Source: Gloeophyllum trabeum ATCC 11539 (lineage: Eukaryota > Basidiomycota > Agaricomycetes > Gloeophyllales > Gloeophyllaceae). From it: a DNA stretch of 64,000 bases. The position numbers and the translations under genes are program-made. The notes under the pieces are model-generated. The model had not been told where the DNA came from, made no database searches, and saw only the letters and a list, made by a program, of their open reading frames with translations. The stretch is taken from positions 432,326-496,325 of the forward strand of contig NW_006920416.1 of NCBI RefSeq assembly GCF_000344685.1. Reading direction: 5' to 3'. Shown piece by piece: positions 10,486 to 22,117 of the stretch; position 1 is the stretch's first letter; every line of letters begins with the position of its first letter.

Positions 10486-13400
10486 TCAAGCTCTTTTACC
10501 CACAAACTCTCGCCAGGAACGGACTTCAGAAGGTATCCGTCCCTCTCTATATCGACGCAAACCACCTTGTGGTATTTTCTTGCCCAAGCTCTCGACGAAC
10601 AGCTTCGCACACCGCGCGTTGTTAATTAACGGTAGACCGAAGTCGACCGCGTTTCTGTGGATCCAGTGAGAAAAGAGAGGTCACCATACGTCACGGAGGA
10701 CTTACCGTCTGGCAACGTAATCTTCGTCAGTAGCACTGGTGGCCCGGGACTTAGCCAGATTAATGACGCATTGGATGTCGTATTCATCAAAGACTTCGCG
10801 CAGCTTACGCTTGTCCTTCGTAGGGAAGAAGATGCGCTTCACCGAGACATACGGCAAGTCGTTGAAGAACTCTTCAACCTCTCGCGAGGAACAGTACAGC
10901 TTGAAGCCCAAGTCTTGGAGACCCTCGACGACGTACCGCATCTCCGGCTGAGTCACGTCGCCGCCGATGAGGATACCGGACTGAGCGGAGGGCACTTTGA
11001 AACCGGTAGTGCTCAGTAGAGCCGCCCAGTAAGCCTCGTGGATATCCTTGCCGAAACTCGCCACTTCGCCCGTACTGGCCATTTCTATACAATGTGTAAG
11101 CTTCGAACCTCATAGTAACGCATACGAAGGGGAACGTACCACAACCAAGGAAAGGATCGGCACCCGGCAAACGAGTCCAGGAGAACTGGGGCACCTTTAT
11201 GCAGACATAGTCACGCTTCTGAGCCATGAGGTCGACCGGCTCAGGTACGTTCTGGTCAGCGATTGCAGCACTGGCAATCTCGACAAAGTTTTGGCCGAGA
11301 ACCTTGGACACGAAGGGGAACGACCGGGATGCGCGAAGGTTGCACTCGATGACCTTCAGTTGCGACTCCTGGCCCTCCACGTCAGAGTCCTTGCGGATGA
11401 TCTGCATATTGAAGGGCCCAGAAATTTCGAAGGCGGCAGCGACCTTCTGCGCGATCTCCTTCAAGCGAGCCATCTCCGACTCTGACAGACTGAACGGAGG
11501 GAGGACCAATGTGGCATCTCCAGAATGAACACCAGCATTCTCGACATGCTCAGACACCGCATGAACCAGTAAGCGGCCCTTGTGGGCAACGGCGTCAACA
11601 TCGATTTCCTGGGCGTTGTCAATGAACTTGGTGAGAACGACAGGATGTAACGGAGATACGTCCGCGGCGGCCGAGAGATTATAGTCAAGTGCGGCTTCCT
11701 CGTAAACGACGTTCATAGCTGCGCCAGACAAAACGTAGGACGGGCGAATCAGAACAGGGTACCTGGGCGGACGATGAGTAAAGCGCCGAGGACTTGAGGA
11801 CTTCAATCTTACCCAACTCTGCGAGCGAACTCCTTAGCGGCATCTACGCTCGTTACTTCCGTCCACTCGGGTTGATCGACGCCGATGCTATCCAGGATGG
11901 ACGAGAACTTGTGCCGGTCCTCAGCCGAGTCGATCTTCTCGGGGTCAGTACCAAGTACGTTGACATTGTTGTGCTTCAAGCGAAGAGCGATGTTCTGCGG
12001 CAATTGGCCTGGAATATCTACCTTGAGCCCCATGTATATCCCTCCAGGGAAATGACTGACCTCCGACGCTGACTACAACACCACGAGCCTGCTCGAGCTC
12101 ATAGATATCCATAACGCGCTCGAAACCAAGCTCTTCGAAATACAGCCGGTCCGCCTCGTCGAAGTCGGTAGACACCGTCTCCGGGTTGTAATTCACCATG
12201 ATGGTCTTGTTCCCCATCTGCCGGAGCTGCCGCGCGCAAGTAACGGCACACCAGTCGAACTCGACGCTGCTCCCGATACGGTACACACCACTGCCAAGCA
12301 CCATCGTGCCGTGCTCGTCGAACTCGATGTCGTGCTCGGAGGCGTTGTACGTAGTGTACAGGTAGTTGGTGTGCGCAGGGTATTCGGCGGCGAGCGTGTC
12401 GATCCGCTTGACGAAGGGCGTGATGCCGAAGGACTTACGGTGCGCGCGAATGGCGTCTTCCGACGAGGACACCAGGTCTGCGATGTACGAGTCCGAGAAA
12501 CCTTGCTTCTTCGCGCGCTCGATGATCTCCTTGTCCAGGTTCTCGATCGAGCCCGCCGTCTTCAGAGCGTAGACGGTCTGAACGATGTTGTCCAGCTTGT
12601 ATAAGAACCACTATGAAAGTGTTGAGTCAGTAAAGCCACGGACAAGGGCGAAATAGGCTATCTTAGTACCTTGTCAATCTTGGTCAGGTCGTGCAACTGA
12701 TCTACGGTGTAATTCTTGTGGAACATGGCGTACGCAATCGCAAACAGCCGCGTATCCGTCGGGTTAGTCAGTGCATCATCAAGATCCTCCGGCTTGACAT
12801 AAGCCTCGAAGCCCTTGTACCGCGGGTCGATCTGGCGAATCGCCTTCTGCAGACTCTCCTCGAACGTCCGTCCAATAGCCATGACTTCACCGACGGACTT
12901 CATGGACGACCCGATGTGGCGGTCAACCTGCGACGAGAACTTCGCCAAGTCCCACTTCGGGATCTTCGTGACGATGTAGTCCAGCGAGGGCTCGAAGCAT
13001 GCCGTGGTCGTCTTCGTCACCGCGTTGGGGAGCTCCGGGAGCGTGTGCCCAAGCGCGATTTTAGCAGCCGTGTAAGCAAGCGGGTAGCCCGTTGCTTTGG
13101 ACGCCAGTGCACTAAGAAGGGGTTAGCGATGCCACAATAACCGACCGAAGTGCGAAGCCTACCTGGACCGACTCAACCTATTTATAAAGTCGCGACCATT
13201 AACCAAAATTCTAGACTTATACTAAGAAGCCTTACCGAGCGTTGACTTCGATGACACAGTACTCCATAGAGTGAGGGCTGAGCGCGTATTGGATGTTGCA
13301 CTCGCCGACGACGCCGAGATGCCTGATAACCTTCAACGCAGCAGTACGCAACATATGGTACTGGTCGTCCGGAAGAGTCTGAGAAGGCGCGACGACGATC

Positions 13401-14504
13401 GATTCACCGGTGTGGATGCCGAGCGGATCAAAGTTCTCCATGTTACAGCAGATGATGGTGTTCTGCGAAAATTAGTGTAAGTCGATCCGGGACAAATTCG
13501 CTCAGCTATTGAATCCTCACATCAGCAGCATCACGGACGACTTCGTATTCCAGTTCTTTCCAGCCTTTCATACTGCGTTCGATCAGGACCTGAGGACTTA
13601 GACTAAGACTCTTCGCCGCGAGGTCACGGAGTTCATCCGGGTCGTTCGCGAAACCAGATCCAAGACCTCCTAGAGCGTACGCGGACCGCAAAATGACAGG
13701 ATAACCAATCTTTTCAGCAGCGGATAACGCGTCCTTGACCGAAGATACCGCCGTTGATTGCGCAACCGGGATGTCGATCTCTGTCAAATAATAGAGCCGC
13801 GAGAGTCAGTACCAGCACAGAGGACTGAGGCCGAGACCCCGACTCAGACACACGTACTCACCTTTCAGCGCCTGTACAAAGAGATCTCGGTCCTCACTGA
13901 CTTCCAGAGTCCTGATAGGCGTGCCGAGTACTTGCACACCGAGCCGCTCGAGCACGCCCATGCGATCCAGCTGAATACCGACGTTCAATGCACTTTGACC
14001 ACCGAAAGTAAGCAGAATTCCATCCGGCCGTTCCTTTTCCAAGACGTATGCAACGTAGTCCGCAGTGATAGGCAAAAAGTACACCTCCGAAGCCAACTCA
14101 TGCGACGTCTGCCACGTCGCGATGTTCGGGTTAATGAGCACTGCGTCGACGCCTTCCTCCCGAAGTGCCTTTAGCGCCTGAGAGCCAGAGTAGTCGAATT
14201 CACCAGCCTGGCCAATGCTGAGACCACCGCTGCCGACGATAAGAACCTTTTGCACGTCCGGTCGAGGTAGCTTCGGTAAAACCTTTGCAGAGATCTTCCT
14301 CGCAAGCTCAGAAGGGGAGTTCAGGACATGTTCACCGTCCTTGGGGGTATACCCAACTATGGGATCTGCAACTGCACGAGCAATCGGAGTCGGAACTGGG
14401 GAAAAGCGGGGAGAAAAGACATGGAACGAGCGCAGAGACCGTGCAGACCAGCCCAGATGTCGACCTAGCGACCGACAGGACGCCGCTAAGGGCGGAAAGC
14501 CCAT
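10486..14504 (-). CDS. CPA2: Carbamoyl-phosphate synthase, arginine-specific, large chain (mitochondrial)
   Basis: Large synthetase subunit that makes carbamoyl phosphate from bicarbonate, ATP and glutamine-derived ammonia for arginine synthesis. Ten exons (14504-13862, 13780-13521, 13462-13236, 13177-13163, 13111-12670, 12610-12061, 12008-11813, 11762-11140, 11084-10706, 10654-10486) give 1167 residues. A basic, Ser/Arg-rich N-terminus of about 40 residues looks like a mitochondrial presequence. The first synthetase half starts at [21 protein letters not shown] and has the ATP-grasp stretches [13 protein letters not shown] and YCVIEVNAR. The second half repeats them ([32 protein letters not shown]). 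The C-terminal MGS-like domain carries [13 protein letters not shown] and [16 protein letters not shown]. No glutaminase or aspartate-transcarbamoylase domain is present, so this is not the fused pyrimidine CAD/URA2 enzyme. Exon 4 is only 15 nt. Confidence 0.95.
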
Positions 14505-14829
14505 TTTTGAGGAGGGTCCGCGGCGGGTAGAGCAGAAGACCTTGCAGACCTGAACTGTTAGCGTGACTCGACTTTTAATTTTGCAGGAGTCGACGTCATT
14601 TAGCGTGGGAATCGGCCCCGGACCCTCAATTCTGCCCTGGCATCGCACCGAGCTGGTACCATTACGAAGAAGTGCCCTCGGTGTGCAAAGGAGCGACTAG
14701 ACGATATTTAAGGACGAGCCATGAGTATTGCAACATTAAAGAAAGAGCATTTGTGCATGGGCGTACGCCGAGACAAGGCGCGACCATTATCTTGATCACG
14801 AGCTTCGGGGTTAGATCGTGCGCCGGACC

Positions 14830-15016
14830 CTAAATACCGGGCCCCTCTGAAATGAGCAGGCAATAGGCGTCTAGTCTGGTGTTCACCTGTAGGTTTTGGT
14901 ACGATTGAGTATAACAGTTGTTTTGAAAATTCACGTACAGTCGGAGTAGTCGACCCATCGGACTGCAAACGGCTGAAGTGGGACGCCGTATCTTGAGTGG
15001 AAAAGAAACTTGCCAT
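14830..15016 (-). CDS. Possible small peptide gene (44 residues)
   Basis: Unrecognised. A good start context (TTCAAG ATG G) lies 91 nt downstream of a strong minus-strand TATAAAAG and a pyrimidine-rich leader. Exon 1 (15016-14939) encodes MASFFSTQDTASHFSRLQSD plus GSTTPT. A GTACGT...CTACAG intron joins it to exon 2 (14886-14830), ending at TAG after ISEGPGI. Read through without splicing, the frame instead gives 102 residues ending at 14708. There is no signal peptide, no CaaX box and no MSDIN-type leader, so I do not assign it to a known peptide family. It could instead be a transcribed non-coding leader in the shared region upstream of the acidic-protein gene. Confidence 0.35.
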
Positions 15017-15106
15017 CTTGAAGCTGAAGCGTAAAAGAGGGACTGCGCTACTAAAAAGCAGGGAAGATGGTGGGGGAAGAAAAGAGAGCGCGCCTCCCCA
15101 GGGTCT

Positions 15107-15114
15107 CTTTTATA
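15107..15114 (-). promoter_or_regulatory. TATA box, minus strand
   Basis: The minus strand reads CATATAAAAGAG, a consensus TATAAAAG, 91 nt before the ATG at 15016. A long CT-rich tract lies between, typical of highly expressed fungal genes. It sits in the ~310-bp region shared with the divergent gene starting at 15329. Confidence 0.5.
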
Positions 15115-15328
15115 TGACGAGCGAGCTGGATGGCATATACCAACGACATATCCAAATCAAGTAACACTCACTCCATATTGGGGGATGCCCCTTTTGGGCT
15201 GCGGCGTGGGAATGACGCGTCTTACGTAAACATGCAAAGACAAGGAAGACATTGTTCTTGCCACACCAGAGCCACATTCTGACTTCAACTTGCAGTGGTC
15301 GCGCCCGCGACAACTACCGTCGACGCGC

Positions 15329-18300
15329 ATGGCGACGCCCTACCGAAACCCGAATTCTCGCAGACCGCGCGCACCGAATCCGACGCCAGCGTCGAACTAC
15401 CTGAGACGCGCAACCAGGCCGCCAATCATCAATCCCTACGACAAGTTTACCGCGTCAGAGTTTAACGCGTGGGTGAATGACCTGACAGGTGCGTTGAGGA
15501 GAGCGTTGGGAGAGGAGGACGAGGTCCCAGACACGGAGCAGCCCGTGGCCGATCTTCGCGACGTGTCCGTGTTGACCGAGGAGGAGGAAGTCGAGTTACA
15601 GCTGGGACTGGAGGAGGAGGAGGAGAAGGAGCCAGAAGTTGAGCCTGAAGACTCGTTTGCGGAGTACAAGTCTAGGAAGACCCTGAAAGGCAAGGACAGG
15701 GATCCTCGCGAGGGCCCTGGCCTTTCCTCTCTTCGCATGGGGCAGTCTTATGTCGCGGAGCCTATGTCCGATGCAGGTTTTGCATCTGACGAGTATGGCT
15801 CCGACGAGGCGGCCAGCTCTGAGGGGGAAGAGGACGCTGAGAGCGAGGAAGAAGAAGAAGAGGAGGAGAGTGCGCCGCGCGTGAACGGCGAGGGCAGCTC
15901 CGGCCAACCCATCGAGCTTTTGTCCGACGACGAGGAGCCTCCGACCCGACCACCTCCGAAGCGAAATGAGTATCAAGACTTGTATGACGATTTGTATGAA
16001 CTTTCCGAGGAAGACGAAGGTAAGCGCTTCCCGTACAGTCCTGTGCCCGCCCATGAAGCCTTTGCTCTCCTAGCCGACGGGCCTGATGTCCCAGATCCTT
16101 GGGAGGGTCCGCGCACCTACGCAGAGGACTTCTATTCAGGAGGTGACAGGCTAGACCCTCACGAGCCGTCCAACCTGACGCCACCCCTTGCCACCGCCGG
16201 AGACGAGGAGGAGGGGGGCATGGTGTTGACTCCGGACGTTGGGGAAGAAGACGAAGGCGAAGAGCCGGAACACGAAGTTATTGATATTGCCAGTGACTCC
16301 GACGAGGAGCCCGCCCAAGACAAGGTAGACCTCGAAGAGGACGCAGACGGCGAGGCAGATGTGAATGCGTATCCCCCGCACACGTGGCATTCTCGTGCGA
16401 GCAATGTTAGGGACGAAGAACAAAACGAAGAGCAAGATCAGGAGCTCGAACTGCCGCACCAGCCAGGTCGCGCTGGGACACCGCAGATACCCGACCCTTG
16501 GGAGGGCCCTCGAATGTATATGGAAGACTTTTATTCTGGCGGCGACCGCATCGACCCTGGCGCATTGTCCGATCCGTCTTACCTCACGCCCCGATACGAG
16601 GAGGGCGCTCGCTCTCCCGCTCGGGAAGAACCTGCCGTTGATGAGCCTCGATATTCTGAGCAGGAGCTTATGGCGGATTTCATAGGTCCTCAAGGCTCTG
16701 ATGGACGGTTGAGAGACCCACCGCCGCACCTTGAGGCACAAGCTGCGGACGAGGAAAAGGATGGACATATCTCCCAAAACTCCTATTCGAACCCCTTTGA
16801 CTCTGTGCAGGAGGCTGCGGAGCGGGTGGCGGAATGCAATTGGCAGGAGCTGTATGACCGTGGTGATATTGGTATGTCAACCACTGCTGATGATCCACAG
16901 TCGGTCGATCTAATCTTAGTCGTAGAGGAGCCGCTTCCCAATTTCCCTTCGCAGGGAGACTTATCTCATGCAGAGGCCTTGCCCACCTTGGCGGGCAAGT
17001 CCTCCTACATGCCTCGAGAGGCTCCCATGTTTCAGCGGAGAGCCCAAGAGCGGACCCTCGAGGTCGCGCCTAACGGGCACGTTGACTGGACTTGGCCCCC
17101 AGCTTTTCCTGTTGAAGGCGCAAGTACGAAGCTGAATACTTCCGATTCACCAGAGGAAGTCGAGAACCGTCAGGAATCGCAGGGAGAAATAGCTTTCGAA
17201 CAGTCCGACACTGTTGACGCCGGTATTGTGGCGGAAAGTGCCGCTGAAGCCGCTGTTTCTGCTGCCGTTCCCGATGCATCTCAAGTCGAAGAGATCATCA
17301 GTGGAGCTGAAGAGTTCCCTCAAGCTGAAGGCGAGCTGAGCCCTGAAGAGCTGGATGAGGTCGTCAAGGCTGCTCTTGAAGCTGCTGCCTCAGGAGGGGA
17401 TTCGCAGACTATTGATGCAATGCTTGATTTTAGCATGAGTATCCCCATGGACAGCGTCGAGGCTGACGAGAACGTGACAGCTGATGAAGCGGATGAGGTC
17501 TTTGCGAAGGCCACTCAGGAAGCTGCTGTGGCTTCTTTCGAGGCCCTGTTTGACATAAGTCACGACGCCGAACCTACGAAGGGAAGTGTCCTCAATGTCG
17601 ACGCGGAAGTCAATGTCGTCGTCGAACCGGAGCAGGTCACGGAGGAAGCATCGGCCCCTGAGGCGAGCGCTGCAGACTATACCGTTCCAGAAGTCGGCAC
17701 GGACGACGACGAAGAAGTTGATGAACTAGAAGATGACGATGTTGCCTCCATTTCGGCGTCGGAGTACGCTGCGAGGGCTTCCCAGGCTCGTGAGTACAGC
17801 GTGGAGGAAGTCCAGTCAGAGCCCAGATTGAGTGAGGTGCGAAGTTTTCCCTCGCAGTCATAACAATTGCATATTCATCTTCCCTTAGGTTCCAGATGAG
17901 GTCGCATCCGAAGGCCTGCCCATTGCTGCAGAACCTGCTTCCCCAGTCGATGACGTCCAATTGCGGACGACAGAATCTGATATGGCGTTAACTGAGAGAC
18001 AAGAAGTGGGTCCGGATGCACGTATGCCTGAGAGCGAGGTCCAGGATGATGCGATTGCTCCCGCGGAGAGCGCGGCAGTTGAGGTGATACAATTAATCTT
18101 GATGAATCTGTTCTCAACATCAACTCATCTCATACTATAGGAGTCTGATGTGGCCACCGAACCTACAGCGGATCATCAGGACGTCCCAGAAGTCAAACTA
18201 TCGGAGCCTGATGCTGGCAGGGAGGGAACTAAAGACCAGCAGTTATCTGAACAGGCGATCGCACTGGATGTTTCCGAATTCCAAGTTGCGGAGGGAGCGG

Positions 18301-21300
18301 GCACTCCGTCTGAACCTGCTAAGGAAGAGACAGTTCTCGAGGGAGCTGTGCCTGCCTCTGACGAAGAAGAAACGTGTTTAGCTGAGGAGTCAGCCGTCAA
18401 AGTGGAAGACAAGCACTCCCCTGACACTATGCCCGATGGCGTGCCTCTTCCAATCGTGGCTGATCCGGAAGTCCCTGATCCTGCCAGTGTGTCGAATACT
18501 GGTGGAACCACCACTCCCGAAGCAGGAGGAGCTGCGGTGTTCCTCTCTCGTACGCTGTCGATGGGAGGTCTGTTCACTCCGCAGGGCGAAGGCTCTCTGC
18601 GCACCACACCCGAGCGAGACACTGGTGCCACTGCCTTTGAGAACTCTAATGCTGAGCGAATCACGTCAGGGACGGGACCGGCTAGACAGAAGTCGGCACT
18701 TCATATCGAGAGTCGTATTGAAGAAGCGGACTCTCTGGAACAAATGAGTGTCATATTGCCAGATGGCCCGGCTATTCCTGAACTTGCAGCCGAAGCTGTG
18801 GAGGTTGCCGTTACCCCGCAACCAGATGCCTCGGCCATCGCTGAAGTCGCAGCAGCAGAACCAACAGCTGAGGCTGTTGAGGCTACCGCAACCCCGCGAG
18901 CACACGACACGGAGGTAAGTAATACAGTTAACGTTCTTTCAGCATCGCCGAGCTCATGTATCGATTGCTCCTAAATGACCTAGGCCGTGGAGTTGCATCA
19001 TGGATCCCAGCCCGTTCTCCATGCGGATCCCTATCCTTACAGTTTGTCTACGCCCTCCCTTGACAATTCAATAAGCAGTTTCCTTGACCTGCAAACTCGT
19101 TCAGGAATGGTGGAAGCCGGCAAGCCTACAACGGACGACTCGCTGGGGGAGGGGGATGTCATGGGTCATGATTCAGACCTCGACGATTTGGAGTTAACAT
19201 ACCCCGAATTCCGCTCGCAGTCCCCTGAAGGTGATGTAGCGGTGCAACCCGCAAGAGCGTATGAAGCGCCCTCATATCGTTATCCTCCACTCTACGTGGA
19301 GGACATGCCTCACTTACGTCTCGTACATGGCGGCCCTGTGCCACAATCTCAATCTCAATCATCGGACGCCGAGCCTTCAGCTGTGTCGACTAGCCGTAGC
19401 GGCGTCACCCCCGGCGTTGTGGCGGAAGAGGAGGAAGAAGAAGAGGCTAGACCGGAAGAAGAGGAGGAGTCGGCTTCAGATGGGTCTCCAATCACGGGGT
19501 AAGCATGGCATAACATCTTTGTCTGCCGTGTTATTGATCAGTCTCTGGCGCAGCTCTCTTGGCCTACCGCCATCTCATGCCGCTGATGATTCGGAGGAGA
19601 CCCCCGCGGGTAAGTCGCACTTGCTCAATGTACAAGACATAAACTCACTGCGTGTATTCCATACCTAGGGACCAGTACGATATTTGACTCTGAGCGAGCA
19701 CAGTCTCGGGAGGTCGCGACTGCGAACAATCCTCAAGCTGCGACGCTTAGCGGCAATGATGCTAAGTCTCCTTCCCTCACTGGCATAGCCCATGACACCC
19801 GTCATGCAGACTCCTCCAACATTAACGACAATGGTCTGAGTGAGTCTGCGGCACCCTCGCGATCGCGTAAACGGAAACGGGATTTAGCGCCCCTCACTTT
19901 GCCTGAGCCAAGAAGCGATGGCAGCGGGAGCACGCCTAACACTACGGCAGCGCGAGTTCGTGCGACCAAAGCTAAAGCGTCGCCCAGAAAAGCGGGCGCA
20001 CGCGGGAGGAAAACAGCTGCCAGCTCTCTCAGAGCCGCAGATTCATATAGCGAGAGCGGGTCTTCTGGCGAAGCCGCGGCTGTGGCTGCTCTGTTGGTGC
20101 CATCTAGCGAGGTGACCTCTCATAATGTCACTACGGCTTCAGAGCCTTCCTCGACTTTCCCCAAGGTCATGCTGCGTATAAAGAGGCCCCCGCAGACACA
20201 GCAGCAGCAAGCACAGAAGTCTAAGGAAGACAAGCAGGAGGAAGGGCCCAAGGCGGTCGAACAGCCAAACGCGGAGGAGAAATCAAAGGACGGCAAGGAG
20301 TCAAGGGTTGAGAAGCAATCGAAGGAGGACAAGCGGCCGAAGGAGGTTGATAGGGTATTCCATCTTCATGGCCGCAAGCCGAAACCAACGGCTCCTACTT
20401 TGGGCGTTCCACGACCTCGCTCGAAGCCCAAGAAAGTACCTAAACCTCAAGCAGAGCCCGAAGCCGAACCGCAGCCAGAACCAAGCACGGAAGATGTGCC
20501 TAAGTCTGAGCCCGCCAAGGCAGAGCAGGCACCTGTGGAGGAGCCGCTCCTTTCGCCCAAGTCAGCCTCCAAACCCGAACCTGAACCTGCACCTGAGCAC
20601 GAGCACGAGCCTGAGCCTGAGCCTACACAACCTGTACAACTGGGTTCCCGCTTACCCGAATCTTTGCCTCCTGCGCCGCCCACCTCCCCAGTAAAGCAAG
20701 AATCATCTCCCCCAGCAACATCAGAAGTTGACACCGCTCCTCCTACTCCCTCACTCAGCCGCAGATCGCGACGCAACTCGCAGTACAGCTCCCCGGTCAC
20801 TCGCTCCCACTGTGTCTACCATATTGTCAGTATACCTCGGGAGGAAAATGGGCCTCGCGTCACGTTCATGGTACCTGGCTGTGCCCTGATGAATCAGGAC
20901 TTGGTGAAGGAAGAGAATATCGTTGATATCCGCGAGGCCACCACTGCCGACGAGCGGCGTGCCATTCAAGACGTAGAATCGCTTGGTTTCGATGATGATC
21001 TCCTCGTTGTGCTCAAAGCGCTTGTGTCGGGCGAACAGCACTCAGTATTCTACTTGCCCTCTCTAGGCGAAGACGTCACCAGAGCATCTAATGACGACGT
21101 CGAGTCTATGAGCGGCTCTGCCTACGTGCACAACGCAAGGTCTGCGGTCTCGAAATCTGCTGCTGCTTCTCAAACCCCGTCTCCCCGCAAGGTTGTATCT
21201 GCATCAAGGGCAGGCTCGCCCTCTCGCTCAGTGGACTGGAGACGGGAAGGTAGCAGTGTCAGCGTTCACACAGAAGCACACGCTAAGCAGGATGAGCAGC

Positions 21301-21692
21301 TTGAAGAGTCGCGGCTGCCGCCGAAGCGGAGAAAATATACCTCTCGTCAGAGCAGCGTAGCCTCCCATTCTCAAGAGTCCGTGGGCAACAGTCTTCCCGA
21401 CCCTTCAGAATCTCAACCTACGTCTGCCGCTGAGGCTCGTCTGAAACCGAGGCGGTCAAGGCGCCTTGGTGTAGATGCAGCTGCGTACAAGCCGGAGGAA
21501 GACCCCAACGCGGGTGATTCTGCAGACGAGGGTCAGCCGACTACTGCTCGTCGAAGCAAGAAAAGGCGAGGAAAGCGAGGCACCAAGCGAGCGCATGGGG
21601 TCGCTGACGATGGTGAAGAGGGTGGTGATCGTGATACCAAGAGGGTGCGCGTGGAGACAGCAGTTGAACCTCGCGTCAATGGCGATACCTAG
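15329..21692 (+). CDS. Very large acidic low-complexity protein, probably nuclear (hypothetical)
   Basis: Not assignable to a known family. Six exons (15329-17836, 17889-18083, 18141-18914, 18984-19498, 19542-19609, 19669-21692) give 2027 residues. The N-terminal ~55 residues are basic (RNPNSRRPRAPN) and lead to a conserved-looking segment, NPYDKFTASEFNAWVNDL, that could be a short folded helix. Most of the rest is Glu/Asp/Ser/Pro-rich with long acidic runs. An imperfect internal repeat with the core PDPWEGPR and DFYSGGDR occurs twice. A small non-acidic block near residues 1730-1830 (VYHIVSIPREENGPRVTFMV and following) may be a folded domain. The C-terminus has several KR-rich nuclear-localisation-like stretches (SKKRRGKRGTKR). 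The start at 15329 is the first ATG of the frame. A scaffold or chromatin-associated role is only a guess from composition. Confidence 0.85.
16083..16569 (+). repeat. Two copies of an ~25-residue coding repeat
   Basis: Copies encoded at about 16083-16157 and 16486-16560 (around residues 252-276 and 386-410 of the acidic protein) share PDPWEGPR, then two variable residues, EDFYSGGDR and DP. Each is soon followed by LTP. Linkers between copies are acidic and unalike, so selection seems to hold the motif rather than a recent duplication. It is a candidate short binding motif. Confidence 0.7.
20571..20640 (+). repeat. Glu-Pro low-complexity tract
   Basis: GAGCCT/GAACCT-type hexamers encode an EP/EH-rich run (EPEPAPEHEHEPEPEPT) inside the acidic protein, near residue 1650. 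It is a simple coding repeat prone to length variation. Confidence 0.6.
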
Positions 21693-22117
21693 ACGTTGGG
21701 CCCTTTAATTCACTGGTAATTCTTTTCACTCATCTTCTGTTTCCCCCATCGATGTTTATTGTTCAAGATATCTTGTACTTATAGTATACTTGGGCTGTCG
21801 TATAATCTCTCTTTCCATGTAAGGTGGGCGCCCAATATGAGTACACATTGGGCTTGCTATTGCTAGCAGTGTGACTCCCGCCGACGAGCTTACACTTAAT
21901 ACTTGTGGCCCTGTGCCGATATTACCCCTACTTTAGGGGTACCGGGACCTGTTGATTGGGTTGCTCCACTGGCGCCAGCATGCTCCGCATAGCGCATGCA
22001 TACCCAGATATGCACAGCATCAAAGGCCATACACCCGGCCGTGTTAAGGTTAGACCATGGAATGTTGCTTATAAGTGAACTGTGAGAGGCAGCGGGAAGT
22101 GCCTGCGAATACTCCTG
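21693..22117. other. Intergenic region
   Basis: The 3' flank of the acidic-protein gene and 5' flank of the hydrolase gene. AT-rich runs around 21720-21800 fit a 3' UTR. No clear TATA box or other motif stands out. Confidence 0.4.

Noticed and set aside
10486..14504. Assignment to the pyrimidine-pathway CAD/URA2 enzyme
   Set aside because: No glutamine amidotransferase or aspartate transcarbamoylase domain is attached, and a mitochondrial-type presequence is present.
14708..15016. Unspliced 102-codon frame as the product of the small gene
   Set aside because: It reads straight through a good GTACGT...CTACAG intron. The spliced 44-residue frame is at least as plausible, so I did not call the longer product.
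14505..15100. Arginine attenuator peptide-type upstream frame before the carbamoyl-phosphate synthase
   Set aside because: That control is known for the small subunit gene, and no matching short frame with the conserved peptide pattern was seen in the leader.
15436..16777. Long minus-strand open frames opposite the acidic-protein gene
   Set aside because: They are the complement of GAA/GAG/GAC-rich codons (Ser/Leu/Arg-rich shadows) and lack starts, splice logic or family likeness.
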